Shown: piece after piece, positions 26,703 through 34,043 of the stretch
Layout: the number at the start of each line of letters is the position of its first letter
Position numbering within the stretch: the stretch's first letter is position 1
NCBI GenBank assembly: GCA_947455205.1
Contig: CANGNF010000029.1
Span: 1-62,329 of the forward strand
From: Acetobacteraceae bacterium
Lineage (GTDB): Bacteria > Pseudomonadota > Alphaproteobacteria > Acetobacterales > Acetobacteraceae
DNA length: 62,329 bases
Direction: 5' to 3'
Position numbers and translations under genes: made by a program
Notes under the pieces: generated by a model
Told to the model about the DNA's origin: nothing
Databases searched by the model: none
What the model saw: the letters and a program-made list of their open reading frames with translations, nothing else

Positions 26703-28739
26703 ATGCGTTCCCCCACTTCCACCGCAGCCCTTCGCCGACGGCCTGACCCGCAGCGCATGACGCTCCAGCTCAGCCTGTTCGGCCCGTTGCAGGTACGCTA
26801 CGGCGGTCGCGAGGTTCGGCTGCGCAGCCGCAAGGCGCGCGCGGTGCTGGGCTACCTGGCCATCAGCGGCACCGGCGAGGAAACCCGGGAGCGCCTGGTC
26901 GGCCTGCTGTGGAGCGAAAGCAACGAGGACCAGGCCCGCGCCTCGCTGCGCCAGGCCCTGCGCGAGCTGCGCGAGGCGCTGGCGGCGGTGGGCTTCCCGC
27001 ACCTGCACCCGGAGCGGTTGAGCCTGGTGCTGCCGCCGGAGACCGTGACCACCGACCATGCCGAGCTGCTGCGCGGCGTGGAGACCGGCGAGGTGCCGGA
27101 ACTGTTGCTGGATACCCCGCTGCTGCACGACACGCTGCTGGAAGGGCTGGACGCGCTGGACCCGGCCTTCCGGGTCTGGTTGCTGGCGGTGCGGCAGGGC
27201 CTGCAGGACCGGCTGGCGCGCGCGCTGGAGCCTCGCCTGACCGACCCGGCACGGCCGGCGGCGGAACGCCAGCGCGCTGCGCAGGCGCTGCTGCGGCTGG
27301 ACCCGACGCATGAGGAAGCCTGCCGTGCGTTGATGCGGAGCCTGGCCGAGGCCGGCGACACCGCCGCCGCGCTGCGCGCCTATGAAGCGCTTTGGCAGGT
27401 GCTGGACAAGGAGTTCGACAGCGAACCCACGGCGGCGACGCAGAAGCTGGTGGCCGAGGTCAAGCTGGGCCGGCTGGAACCCACCACCGCGCCGCCGCCG
27501 GCCAGGCCGCCCGGCAGCGTGCCGCAGCGCATCGCCCTGCTGGTGGAACCCTTCCTGCTCAACGGCGTGGGGCCGGACCAGCAGCACCTGACCCAGGGCT
27601 TCCGCCACGACCTGCTGGGCTGCCTGGTGCGGTTCCGCGAATGGTTCGTGGTGGATGGCCCGGCGCTGCCGCCACCGGCGCAGACCGCGCAGCGCGTCTC
27701 GGCCCGCTATCGCATCGCCGCCACCGCCTACCAGGCCGGGCGCGGCATCAGCATGGTGCTGACCCTGTCGGAGGATGAAAGCGGCATCTGCGTCTGGAGC
27801 GACCGGATCGACCTGACGCTGGAAGGCTGGTTCGACACCCAGAGCCGCATCGTCCGCCGCATGGCGGTGGCGCTGAACCTGCAGGTCTCCAGCGCCCGCA
27901 TGGCGCGGCTGGCGCATGAGCCGGATGTCTCGCTGCCCGCCTTCGACCGCTGGCTGCGCAGCCAGGCGATGATCTTCGGCTTCCGCGGCGACGTGTGGGA
28001 ACGCAACCTGGCACTGCTGCAGGAAACCGTGGCGGAATCGCCGCACTTCGCCCCGGCCTGGAGCAGCCTGGCGCAGATGGACAGCGGCGCGCACATCATG
28101 CGCCCGGGCACCCGGCGGGACCGGATGAAGGAGGCCCACGCGCTGGAGAATGCCAAGCGCGCGGCGCAGCTGGACGCGACCGATGCACGCTCTCAGCTGT
28201 GCCTGGGCTGGGCGCTGGCCATGTCCGGGCGGCATCTCCAGGCGGATGTGCACATGCGCCTGGCCGCCGACCTGAACCCGCTGGATTCCTGGGTGCTGAT
28301 GTCGTCGGCGCTGTTCTACTGCTTCTACGGCCAGCATGACCGCGCGGAGGAACTGGCCGCGCAGTCCATGGAGATGACGCTGCTGCCGACCACGCTGCAC
28401 TGGGCCTACCAGGTCACGCTGCGCTACCTGCGCGGCGACTACCTGGGCACGCTGGATGCGTGCGACCGGGCCGAGGACGTGATCCGCACCATGCCGGCCT
28501 GGCGCGCTGCAGCGCTGGCCAACCTGGGCCGGCACACCGAGGCGGCGGCTTCGGCCACGCGCTTCCTGCGCGCGGTGCGCGACCATTGGTTCGGCGCCAT
28601 GCCGCCGACCGACGAGGCGATCATGGCCTGGCTGCTGCACCTGTATCCCATCGCCGACCCGCGTGACTGGGAGAAGCTGCGCGACGGCGTCGCCGCGGCG
28701 GGGTTGCCCACCGCGGGACGCCGGCACGGGGACTGGTAG
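26703..28739 (+). CDS. SARP/BTAD-type transcriptional regulator with TPR-like C-terminus
   Basis: This is a 678-aa regulator. Residues about 19-110 form an OmpR-like winged helix (LSLFGPLQVRYGGREVRLRSRKARAVLGYLA). A bacterial transcriptional activation domain of TPR-like helices follows to about 255 (LDPTHEEACRALMRSLAEAGDTAAALRAYEAL). After a Pro-rich linker a second region resembles the C-terminus of CadC- or adenylate-cyclase-type regulators (RIAVA-like strands, then TPR-like repeats such as AAQLDATDARSQLCLGWALAMSGRHLQADVHM). There is no membrane segment or NB-ARC ATPase. The ATG at 26757 is an alternative start. It probably controls the surrounding YcaO/peroxidase/caspase-like genes (inference). 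Confidence 0.8.
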   Translation: MRSPTSTAALRRRPDPQRMTLQLSLFGPLQVRYGGREVRLRSRKARAVLGYLAISGTGEETRERLVGLLWSESNEDQARASLRQALRELREALAAVGFPHLHPERLSLVLPPETVTTDHAELLRGVETGEVPELLLDTPLLHDTLLEGLDALDPAFRVWLLAVRQGLQDRLARALEPRLTDPARPAAERQRAAQALLRLDPTHEEACRALMRSLAEAGDTAAALRAYEALWQVLDKEFDSEPTAATQKLVAEVKLGRLEPTTAPPPARPPGSVPQRIALLVEPFLLNGVGPDQQHLTQGFRHDLLGCLVRFREWFVVDGPALPPPAQTAQRVSARYRIAATAYQAGRGISMVLTLSEDESGICVWSDRIDLTLEGWFDTQSRIVRRMAVALNLQVSSARMARLAHEPDVSLPAFDRWLRSQAMIFGFRGDVWERNLALLQETVAESPHFAPAWSSLAQMDSGAHIMRPGTRRDRMKEAHALENAKRAAQLDATDARSQLCLGWALAMSGRHLQADVHMRLAADLNPLDSWVLMSSALFYCFYGQHDRAEELAAQSMEMTLLPTTLHWAYQVTLRYLRGDYLGTLDACDRAEDVIRTMPAWRAAALANLGRHTEAAASATRFLRAVRDHWFGAMPPTDEAIMAWLLHLYPIADPRDWEKLRDGVAAAGLPTAGRRHGDW

Positions 28740-28758
28740 GGCGGGCCGCAGCCCGCCC
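28739..28758. terminator. bidirectional hairpin between convergent genes
   Basis: An 8-bp GC stem (28739-28746 with 28751-28758) with a 4-base CGCA loop overlaps the regulator stop codon and lies 7 bases from the end of the convergent 139-aa gene. There is no T-run on either side. Confidence 0.5.
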
Positions 28759-28764
28759 CGTGCC

Positions 28765-29184
28765 CTACACGCAGTTGGCGATGGTGTAGTCGCCGATCCG
28801 GCGGGCGTGGAACTTCATCCGCTCCTCATGCGTCTGCAGGGGCGCCGGCTGGTGCTGGTAGGCCTCGTCGTAGAACGGCGGGAAGGTGTAGTCCTCCTTC
28901 TCCAGCCGCCGCTCGGAGGCCTCGACCAGCTCGGCCGGCGGCAGGCGCAGCGTCATGGTGTCGGGCGCCATCTGCACCACCTGCAGGTGCTGCATGCGCT
29001 TCGGCAGGCGCAGGCCGGACTGCACCGCGTCCAGCTGCTCCTGCATCTCCTCCAGCGAGGACGGAATCGGGTAGACGGTGCCATCGTCGAAGTAGCTGCG
29101 GCCGGTGGACCAGGTTTTCACCAGGCGGCCCCAGTTCTCGTAGTTGATGGCGGCGATGTTGATCGGCTCGAGCATGTTGATCAT
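28765..29184 (-). CDS. unknown 139-aa protein with C-terminal Cys-Val
   Basis: I do not recognise a family. The protein begins MINMLEPINIAAINYENWGR, is rich in Glu, Gln, Tyr and Met, has no signal or membrane helix, and ends RRIGDYTIANCV with its only Cys next to last. AAAGGA precedes the ATG at 29184, and an upstream in-frame start is unsupported. It follows the heme-peroxidase gene by 31 bases and is surely co-transcribed. It could be a partner or substrate of the peroxidase or of the nearby YcaO enzyme. A precursor-peptide role is only a hypothesis, since it is long and lacks a recognisable leader. Confidence 0.7.
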   Translation of the reverse strand: MINMLEPINIAAINYENWGRLVKTWSTGRSYFDDGTVYPIPSSLEEMQEQLDAVQSGLRLPKRMQHLQVVQMAPDTMTLRLPPAELVEASERRLEKEDYTFPPFYDEAYQHQPAPLQTHEERMKFHARRIGDYTIANCV

Positions 29185-29215
29185 GGGAGAAATCCTTTCT
29201 CTCGGGTGATGCGAT

Positions 29216-30916
29216 TCAGATGAAGGGCGGGTCGACCTGCTCCAGCCGGTAGTGGCGGGCGAGGAAGCCAACGAGGCCGGCCATGTCGTCGAAGGCGGGC
29301 AGCGGGCGGAGGCGGAAGGCGCCCAGCCATTCGGCGCATAGCCGGTCCAGCTGCGCCGCGAGGTCGCCGCCGCCCTGCTCGGCCGGCAGCGGGTCGCGGG
29401 CCATGGCGCCGAACAGCGTCTCGGCGACGATGAGGGAGCCGAGCACGCCGAGATGGCGGCCCTCGGCCTCGCGCTCGGCCTCGAACATCACGTAGAAGGG
29501 CAGCGGCGGTTCCACCGCCAGGGCGGCGATGTCGGCGGCGCCCAGCCGGCTGACGCGCGGCCGCTGGCCGAGCCAGCCGATCAGCGCCTGCTGCCGCGCC
29601 GCGCGGTCCGCCAGCATCGGCGAATGCCCGGCCAGTTCCGGCCGCAGCTGCAGAACCCGGGCGCACAGGCTGTCCACCGAATGCAGCCCGGCCAGGCCTG
29701 CGCTGATCAGGTCGCGGTAGGCCAGGCCCCAGGGGTCGCCCTCGGCCACCGGGTCGAACAGCCCGTCGGTGACGAAGTTGCCGCTCATCTGCGGGCCGAT
29801 GCGCTTGCTGAGGTTCGGCTCCTGCTGGCCTTCCAGCCGGAAGAAGCGCGACCACTGCGCCACCCAGATCCGCCGGATCGGCATCAGGTCCGGGCTGCGG
29901 CCGGAGGACTGGCGCAGCGTGGTGCCCAGCGGCAGCGCCTCCTCGGCATCGCCGAAGTGGTAGCTGTCCCGCGCCATGGCGTGGCCGAAGCGGAAGGCGC
30001 CGTGGCTGAACTCCAACGGCATGCCGGGGTCGGCCGCGGGCTCCAGCAGCGGCGCGCCGGCCTCGGCATACAGCGCCGCCACCGCCGGGTGCAGGATGCG
30101 CGGCAGGATGTCCCGCCGCACCAGGTTGCGCCAGATCAGCGTGGTCGCTTCCCTCGCCACCGCGAAGCGCAGGTTATGGCCGCGCACCCGGTGGCCGATG
30201 GTGGCGGTGTTGCCTTCCGGCTGCATCGCCACCAGCGCGTTGTGCAGCAGCTGGAACAGCGAGGTGACCTGCGAGACCAGCGAATGGCTGTCGTTGCGCT
30301 GGTCCGCCACCAGGGCCTCGGCAAAGCCGTCCGTGCCGCCGCTGGTACCGAAGGTGCTGGCGCGGCCGATGTCGCGGAAGTCGCTCTCCTTCGCCGGCGT
30401 GGTCGGGTCGAACGGCCCGATGCGCGACATGCGGAAGCGGCTGCGGCTCTGGTCCTGCGGGTCGTCGGGGGCGAAGGGAAACGGGCAGCCGGTGGGGCCG
30501 CTGCCATACAGCGTGTCCAGCCGCAGGGTGCGGGTGCGCAGGTTCTCCAGCTCGGCGCCGCCGCCATGGCTGGCCCAGACCGGCAGGCTGGAATGCACCA
30601 GGTCATGCGCCAGGAATTGCAGGGTGTAGGTGTAGCCGGCGGGCAGGTCGGGGTTGTCCGGCCAGGCCTCGTCGCGGTTGCCCATCAGCATCGCCACGCC
30701 GCGCATGCGCCGCCGCAGCGTGGCCAGGGCGGTGGCGGAGAGCCGGGGGTCCTCGCCATCCACCTGGAAGCGTTGTGCCGGCGACGGTGCGCCGAGGAAG
30801 TGGCGGAATCCGGCCGGGGTGGCCGCGGCATTCGCCGGCGGCTGCACCGCGGCATCGCCGCCCGCGACACGCCCGCTGAACGGGCAGGACCGAACCGCGC
30901 CGCCATGCGCCTGCAT
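29216..30916 (-). CDS. animal-type heme peroxidase family protein (divergent)
   Basis: This 566-aa protein has the heme-peroxidase (An_peroxidase) framework. DNPDLPAGYTYTLQFLAHDLVHSS carries the distal His104 and GAFRFGHAM carries proximal His312. The usual REHN segment appears here as FQLLHN, so the distal Arg and the heme-linked Glu seem absent. That resembles a bacterial sub-clade with FxxxHN rather than classical peroxidases. There is no signal peptide; a Cys lies early at RSCPFSG. Peroxidase, dioxygenase or halogenation chemistry is possible. GAGGAGAGG precedes the ATG at 30916. It is divergent from the 192-aa/caspase-like pair across an inverted repeat. Confidence 0.8.
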   Translation of the reverse strand: MQAHGGAVRSCPFSGRVAGGDAAVQPPANAAATPAGFRHFLGAPSPAQRFQVDGEDPRLSATALATLRRRMRGVAMLMGNRDEAWPDNPDLPAGYTYTLQFLAHDLVHSSLPVWASHGGGAELENLRTRTLRLDTLYGSGPTGCPFPFAPDDPQDQSRSRFRMSRIGPFDPTTPAKESDFRDIGRASTFGTSGGTDGFAEALVADQRNDSHSLVSQVTSLFQLLHNALVAMQPEGNTATIGHRVRGHNLRFAVAREATTLIWRNLVRRDILPRILHPAVAALYAEAGAPLLEPAADPGMPLEFSHGAFRFGHAMARDSYHFGDAEEALPLGTTLRQSSGRSPDLMPIRRIWVAQWSRFFRLEGQQEPNLSKRIGPQMSGNFVTDGLFDPVAEGDPWGLAYRDLISAGLAGLHSVDSLCARVLQLRPELAGHSPMLADRAARQQALIGWLGQRPRVSRLGAADIAALAVEPPLPFYVMFEAEREAEGRHLGVLGSLIVAETLFGAMARDPLPAEQGGGDLAAQLDRLCAEWLGAFRLRPLPAFDDMAGLVGFLARHYRLEQVDPPFI

Positions 30917-30960
30917 CGTTTTGCCTCTCCTCGAACCGGAGCGGCACTCTGCTCAACCGA

Positions 30961-31013
30961 GCGTGAGCCCAGCGTGATTCGATACCCGGGCGAAATTCAC
31001 GGTGGGCTCACGC
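30961..31013. promoter_or_regulatory. large inverted repeat in divergent promoter region
   Basis: Arms of 17 bases (30961-30977 and 30997-31013) pair at 16 of 17 positions, with core GTGAGCCCA/TGGGCTCAC. Inside, TTCG/CGAA (30978-30981 with 30991-30994) adds 4 more pairs around a 9-base loop. It lies 45 bases before the peroxidase ATG and 22 bases before the 192-aa gene ATG. As it precedes both genes it is more likely an operator or cruciform than a terminator. Confidence 0.65.
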
Positions 31014-31035
31014 GGCCGTCGTCAGGCTGTCGGCC

Positions 31036-31614
31036 ATGGACGGATACCCTCCCGATAAGCAGGCGATGAGCCTGACCGAACGCCGCGTCGCCGAGGCCTT
31101 CGTGGTCGCGATGCGGGCCGACATGGCGGATGCGCCCTATGGCGCGCCATTCGAAGCCCGACCGCCCCGACCGGAATGGATCATCGTGTCGCGCTGGGGG
31201 CTGTCGGCCGAGTACCTCAGCCTGTCGCGCACCGGGCAGCCGGCTCCGGGCGACGGCGCCGCCCCGCCCAACCTGCAACCGCGGGAGACCTTCTTCGGCG
31301 TGCGGACCGCCGGGCCGGCGGTGGAACCCTGCTTCCTGTTGCTGCGCCACCTGCCGGCGGACCTGCCGGTGGCCGGGCTGTTCCTGCCGACCGACGGCTT
31401 CGTCCGCCTGGCCGGGCCCACCAGCATGCTGCGGCTGGTCGGCGCCGGCCGCCACGCCCACATGCTGGGGCGGCAGAACGGCGTGACGCTGTGCGCCGAC
31501 GTGCCCTGCCCGCCGGAGGGGGCGGAGGGCGCCCGGGCCTGGAACATCGCCGCGTACCGGCAGCCCTGGCTTGGCGAGTTCGTTGAGCGCAGCATCGGCG
31601 CGACTGTCGGCTGA
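31036..31614 (+). CDS. unknown 192-aa protein upstream of caspase-like gene
   Basis: No family is recognised. The protein is soluble, starts MDGYPPDKQAMSLTERR and has an Arg/Pro-rich middle (EARPPRPEWIIVSRWGLS). A strand-rich core follows (CFLLLRHLPADLPVAGLFLPTDGFVRLAGP) and then two Cys residues in VTLCADVPCPP. A second ATG 30 bases in (MSLTERR) is an alternative start. The gene ends 10 bases before the caspase-fold gene, so the two are one operon and probably interact. It is the first gene right of the large inverted repeat. Confidence 0.7.
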   Translation: MDGYPPDKQAMSLTERRVAEAFVVAMRADMADAPYGAPFEARPPRPEWIIVSRWGLSAEYLSLSRTGQPAPGDGAAPPNLQPRETFFGVRTAGPAVEPCFLLLRHLPADLPVAGLFLPTDGFVRLAGPTSMLRLVGAGRHAHMLGRQNGVTLCADVPCPPEGAEGARAWNIAAYRQPWLGEFVERSIGATVG

Positions 31615-31624
31615 GTCATTGACC

Positions 31625-33961
31625 ATGCCTGAGGACGACTTCGCCATCCTGGTCGGCCTGCCACGGGCCGGACTCTCTGCCGGCGACGCGGCGGCGGAGA
31701 CGCGGCGCGTGGCCGGCGACGTGGCGGCGATGCGGAAATGGCTGCTGCACCCCAGCGGCGGCCGCCTGGCACCGGGGGCGCTGCGCTGCGTGGCGCCGCT
31801 GCCGGGCACCGCGCCGGGGCGGCCGGCGCTGCGCCCCCTGCTGGCGCAGCTGGAAGCGACGCTGGCCGAGCTGGAGGCGCAGTCTCGCCGCCAGGTGGTG
31901 GCGGGGCGCGGGCCGCGGCTGGGCCGCCGGCTGACCCTGTACATGTCCGGCCAGGCCTGCCTGCCGGGGCGCTACCGCCCGGGCACGCCGGCGCGTTCCG
32001 GCGCGCCGCTGGTGGCCAATGCCTGGCTGGCCTGGGCCCAGCTGAGCGGCATGTTCCACCAGGTGGTGCTGTGGCTGGATTGCGGCCTGGACAACCCTGC
32101 CCACCTGGCCCGGCGGGAACCGCCCGCCCTGGCGGCCAGCCAGCTGCAGGCGGGCGCCGGCATGGTGGTGGTCGCGGCGCGGCAGCCGCTGCAGCCGGCG
32201 GTGGTGCAGCCGACGCAGGGCTTCGGCGCCCCGCATGGCGCGCTGACCCTGGCGCTGCTGGAAGGGCTGCGCGGCGCCGCGCTGGACGCGCATGGCCAGG
32301 TCACCGGCAGCAGCCTGGCGGACTGGCTGCGCCATGCCCAGGCCGGGCTGGTGCCGGCGGATGCCCCGGCCACCGTGGCGCGGGAGCCGGAGGTGATCCA
32401 GGCGGATGCCACGCTGCTGCTGGCCGAGGGGGTGGCGCGGCCCTGCTACCCCGTGCGGCTGCGGCTGCCGCCGGCGGCGCGCGGCCTGCCGGTGCGGCTG
32501 TGGCATGGCGCGCCACTGCAACTGGACGCCGGGCTGGGGCTGGGCCAGGCCGAGCACGCCCTGGCCTTGCCACCCGGCCTCTATCTGGCGGAAGTCCCCG
32601 GCGCCGGGCTGCGCCAGGGCTTCGAGGTGATCGGCCCGACCGAGGTGACGCTGCACCAGTCCGGCCCGCCGGTGGCGCCGGACGCCATGGGGCAGGTGCT
32701 GCCGCTGACGCTGCGCACCACCGAGCCGACCATGCCCTGCGCCGTGCTGGACCATCGCTTCGCCCTGGCCCGCCACGGCATGGGTGGGCTGGCGGCGCGG
32801 CTGCCGGCCGGGCTGTACAAGCTGCGCAGCCGCCAGGGTCGCCGGCTGGACGACCAGGTGCTGCTGCTGGACCGCGAGACCTCGCTGGCGCTGGGCCGGC
32901 CCACCCTGGCGGCGCCGCCGCTGCCCCGGCCGCCGATGCTGGGCGGGGAAGGCAGCGCGGTGCTGCGGCTGACCGGCCCGGCGCGGCAGGGCGTCTCGGT
33001 GGTGGATGTGCATGGCCTGACCGTGCTGGACCTGGCCTATGACGGGCTGCCGCAGGAGCCACCGGGCGCCCCCGACCCGCTCGGCTGCGCCCGCATGGTC
33101 AGCTGCACCATGGCGCTGGCGCCGGGCGGCTACTTCCTGCGGCGCCGGCTGGGCGCGCGGGGCAGCGCCACCCCGGTGATGGAGCAGAGCCTGGTGCTGT
33201 CGCCGGGCTGGGCGCTGGATGTCTCGGTGCCCGCGCGCGACCCGGCGGCGCTGCCGCCGCCCGTGGGCATGCTGATGCGGCCGCTGGAGGGCCAGGCGCC
33301 CGGCGCCGCGCAGGAAGCCCTGGTGGCGGCGATGACCATCGCGCTGGCGGACCGCCGGCGCATCCTGACCCCGGCGCTGGAGGCCATGCTGACCCGGCGC
33401 GTGGCGGACCCGCTGGCCGGGATTCTCGCCGGGCACCTGCTGCTGCTGGAACAGGAATACGACCCCGGCCGCGACATCAGCGCGCTGAACGGGCTGGTGC
33501 GGCAGCTGCGGCTGCTGCTGGGGCCGCTGCACCCGGACGTGAAGGCGCTGGCGCTGCGCTGCCCAGACCCGACGCTGCGGCCGCTGCGCCCGCTGCCCGC
33601 GCTGCCGATGTTCATGCGCAGCTGGCGCCTGCTGGTGGCCGCCAGCCACAGCCGGCGGGGCCTGCTGCCGCGGCGGCTGTGGGAACGCGCCATGGCCCGC
33701 ACCGCGCAGTCGCCCTTCCTGGCCTGGTCCATGGATACACGGCAGCGCCAGGCGGTGCAGCGCGAACTGGCCGAGGCGACCTGGGGCGCCACCGAGGCGG
33801 TGGCCAGCCAGGCCGCCATGGGCAATGTGCTGTCCTTCCCCCGCGCCGTGCCGGTGAAGAGCGACCGCGGCGTCGCCCGGCGCCGGGCGCTGCTGCTGGA
33901 CGTACCGCTCTCGGCGCTGGAACTGCTGGCCGAGGTGTATGAGGACTACGCCGGCGATTGA
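31625..33961 (+). CDS. caspase-fold (peptidase C14-like) protein with apparently lost catalytic dyad
   Basis: This is a 778-aa protein. Residues about 1-260 follow the caspase/metacaspase strand order. DFAILVGLP is the first strand. LTLYMSGQAC (residues 103-112) stands where SGHG is expected. VVLWLDCGLD (Cys153) stands where D-x-C-x-S-G is expected. MVVVAARQPL and GALTLALLEGLRGAALDAHGQVTGSSLADWL match the later conserved segments. The His position is Gln110 and the nucleophile position appears to be Gly154, suggesting an inactive scaffold or a shifted active site. The remaining 500 residues hold beta-rich repeats (residues about 270-540) and a helical C-terminus; I recognise no domain there. 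The fold call is by eye. Confidence 0.6.
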   Translation: MPEDDFAILVGLPRAGLSAGDAAAETRRVAGDVAAMRKWLLHPSGGRLAPGALRCVAPLPGTAPGRPALRPLLAQLEATLAELEAQSRRQVVAGRGPRLGRRLTLYMSGQACLPGRYRPGTPARSGAPLVANAWLAWAQLSGMFHQVVLWLDCGLDNPAHLARREPPALAASQLQAGAGMVVVAARQPLQPAVVQPTQGFGAPHGALTLALLEGLRGAALDAHGQVTGSSLADWLRHAQAGLVPADAPATVAREPEVIQADATLLLAEGVARPCYPVRLRLPPAARGLPVRLWHGAPLQLDAGLGLGQAEHALALPPGLYLAEVPGAGLRQGFEVIGPTEVTLHQSGPPVAPDAMGQVLPLTLRTTEPTMPCAVLDHRFALARHGMGGLAARLPAGLYKLRSRQGRRLDDQVLLLDRETSLALGRPTLAAPPLPRPPMLGGEGSAVLRLTGPARQGVSVVDVHGLTVLDLAYDGLPQEPPGAPDPLGCARMVSCTMALAPGGYFLRRRLGARGSATPVMEQSLVLSPGWALDVSVPARDPAALPPPVGMLMRPLEGQAPGAAQEALVAAMTIALADRRRILTPALEAMLTRRVADPLAGILAGHLLLLEQEYDPGRDISALNGLVRQLRLLLGPLHPDVKALALRCPDPTLRPLRPLPALPMFMRSWRLLVAASHSRRGLLPRRLWERAMARTAQSPFLAWSMDTRQRQAVQRELAEATWGATEAVASQAAMGNVLSFPRAVPVKSDRGVARRRALLLDVPLSALELLAEVYEDYAGD

Positions 33962-33983
33962 ACGCCCCCGTTGGCCGGCCGAG

Positions 33984-34012
33984 TTGACCGCATGGCCACC
34001 AGGGCCTTCAAT
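33984..34012 (+). promoter_or_regulatory. candidate promoter of D-aminoacylase gene
   Basis: TTGACC (33984-33989), a 17-base spacer and TTCAAT (34007-34012) fit a sigma-70 promoter. The leader to the ATG at 34044 would be about 25 bases. Confidence 0.45.
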
Positions 34013-34043
34013 CCCGCCAAGGGCAGGAAACGGAGCTGGTCTC

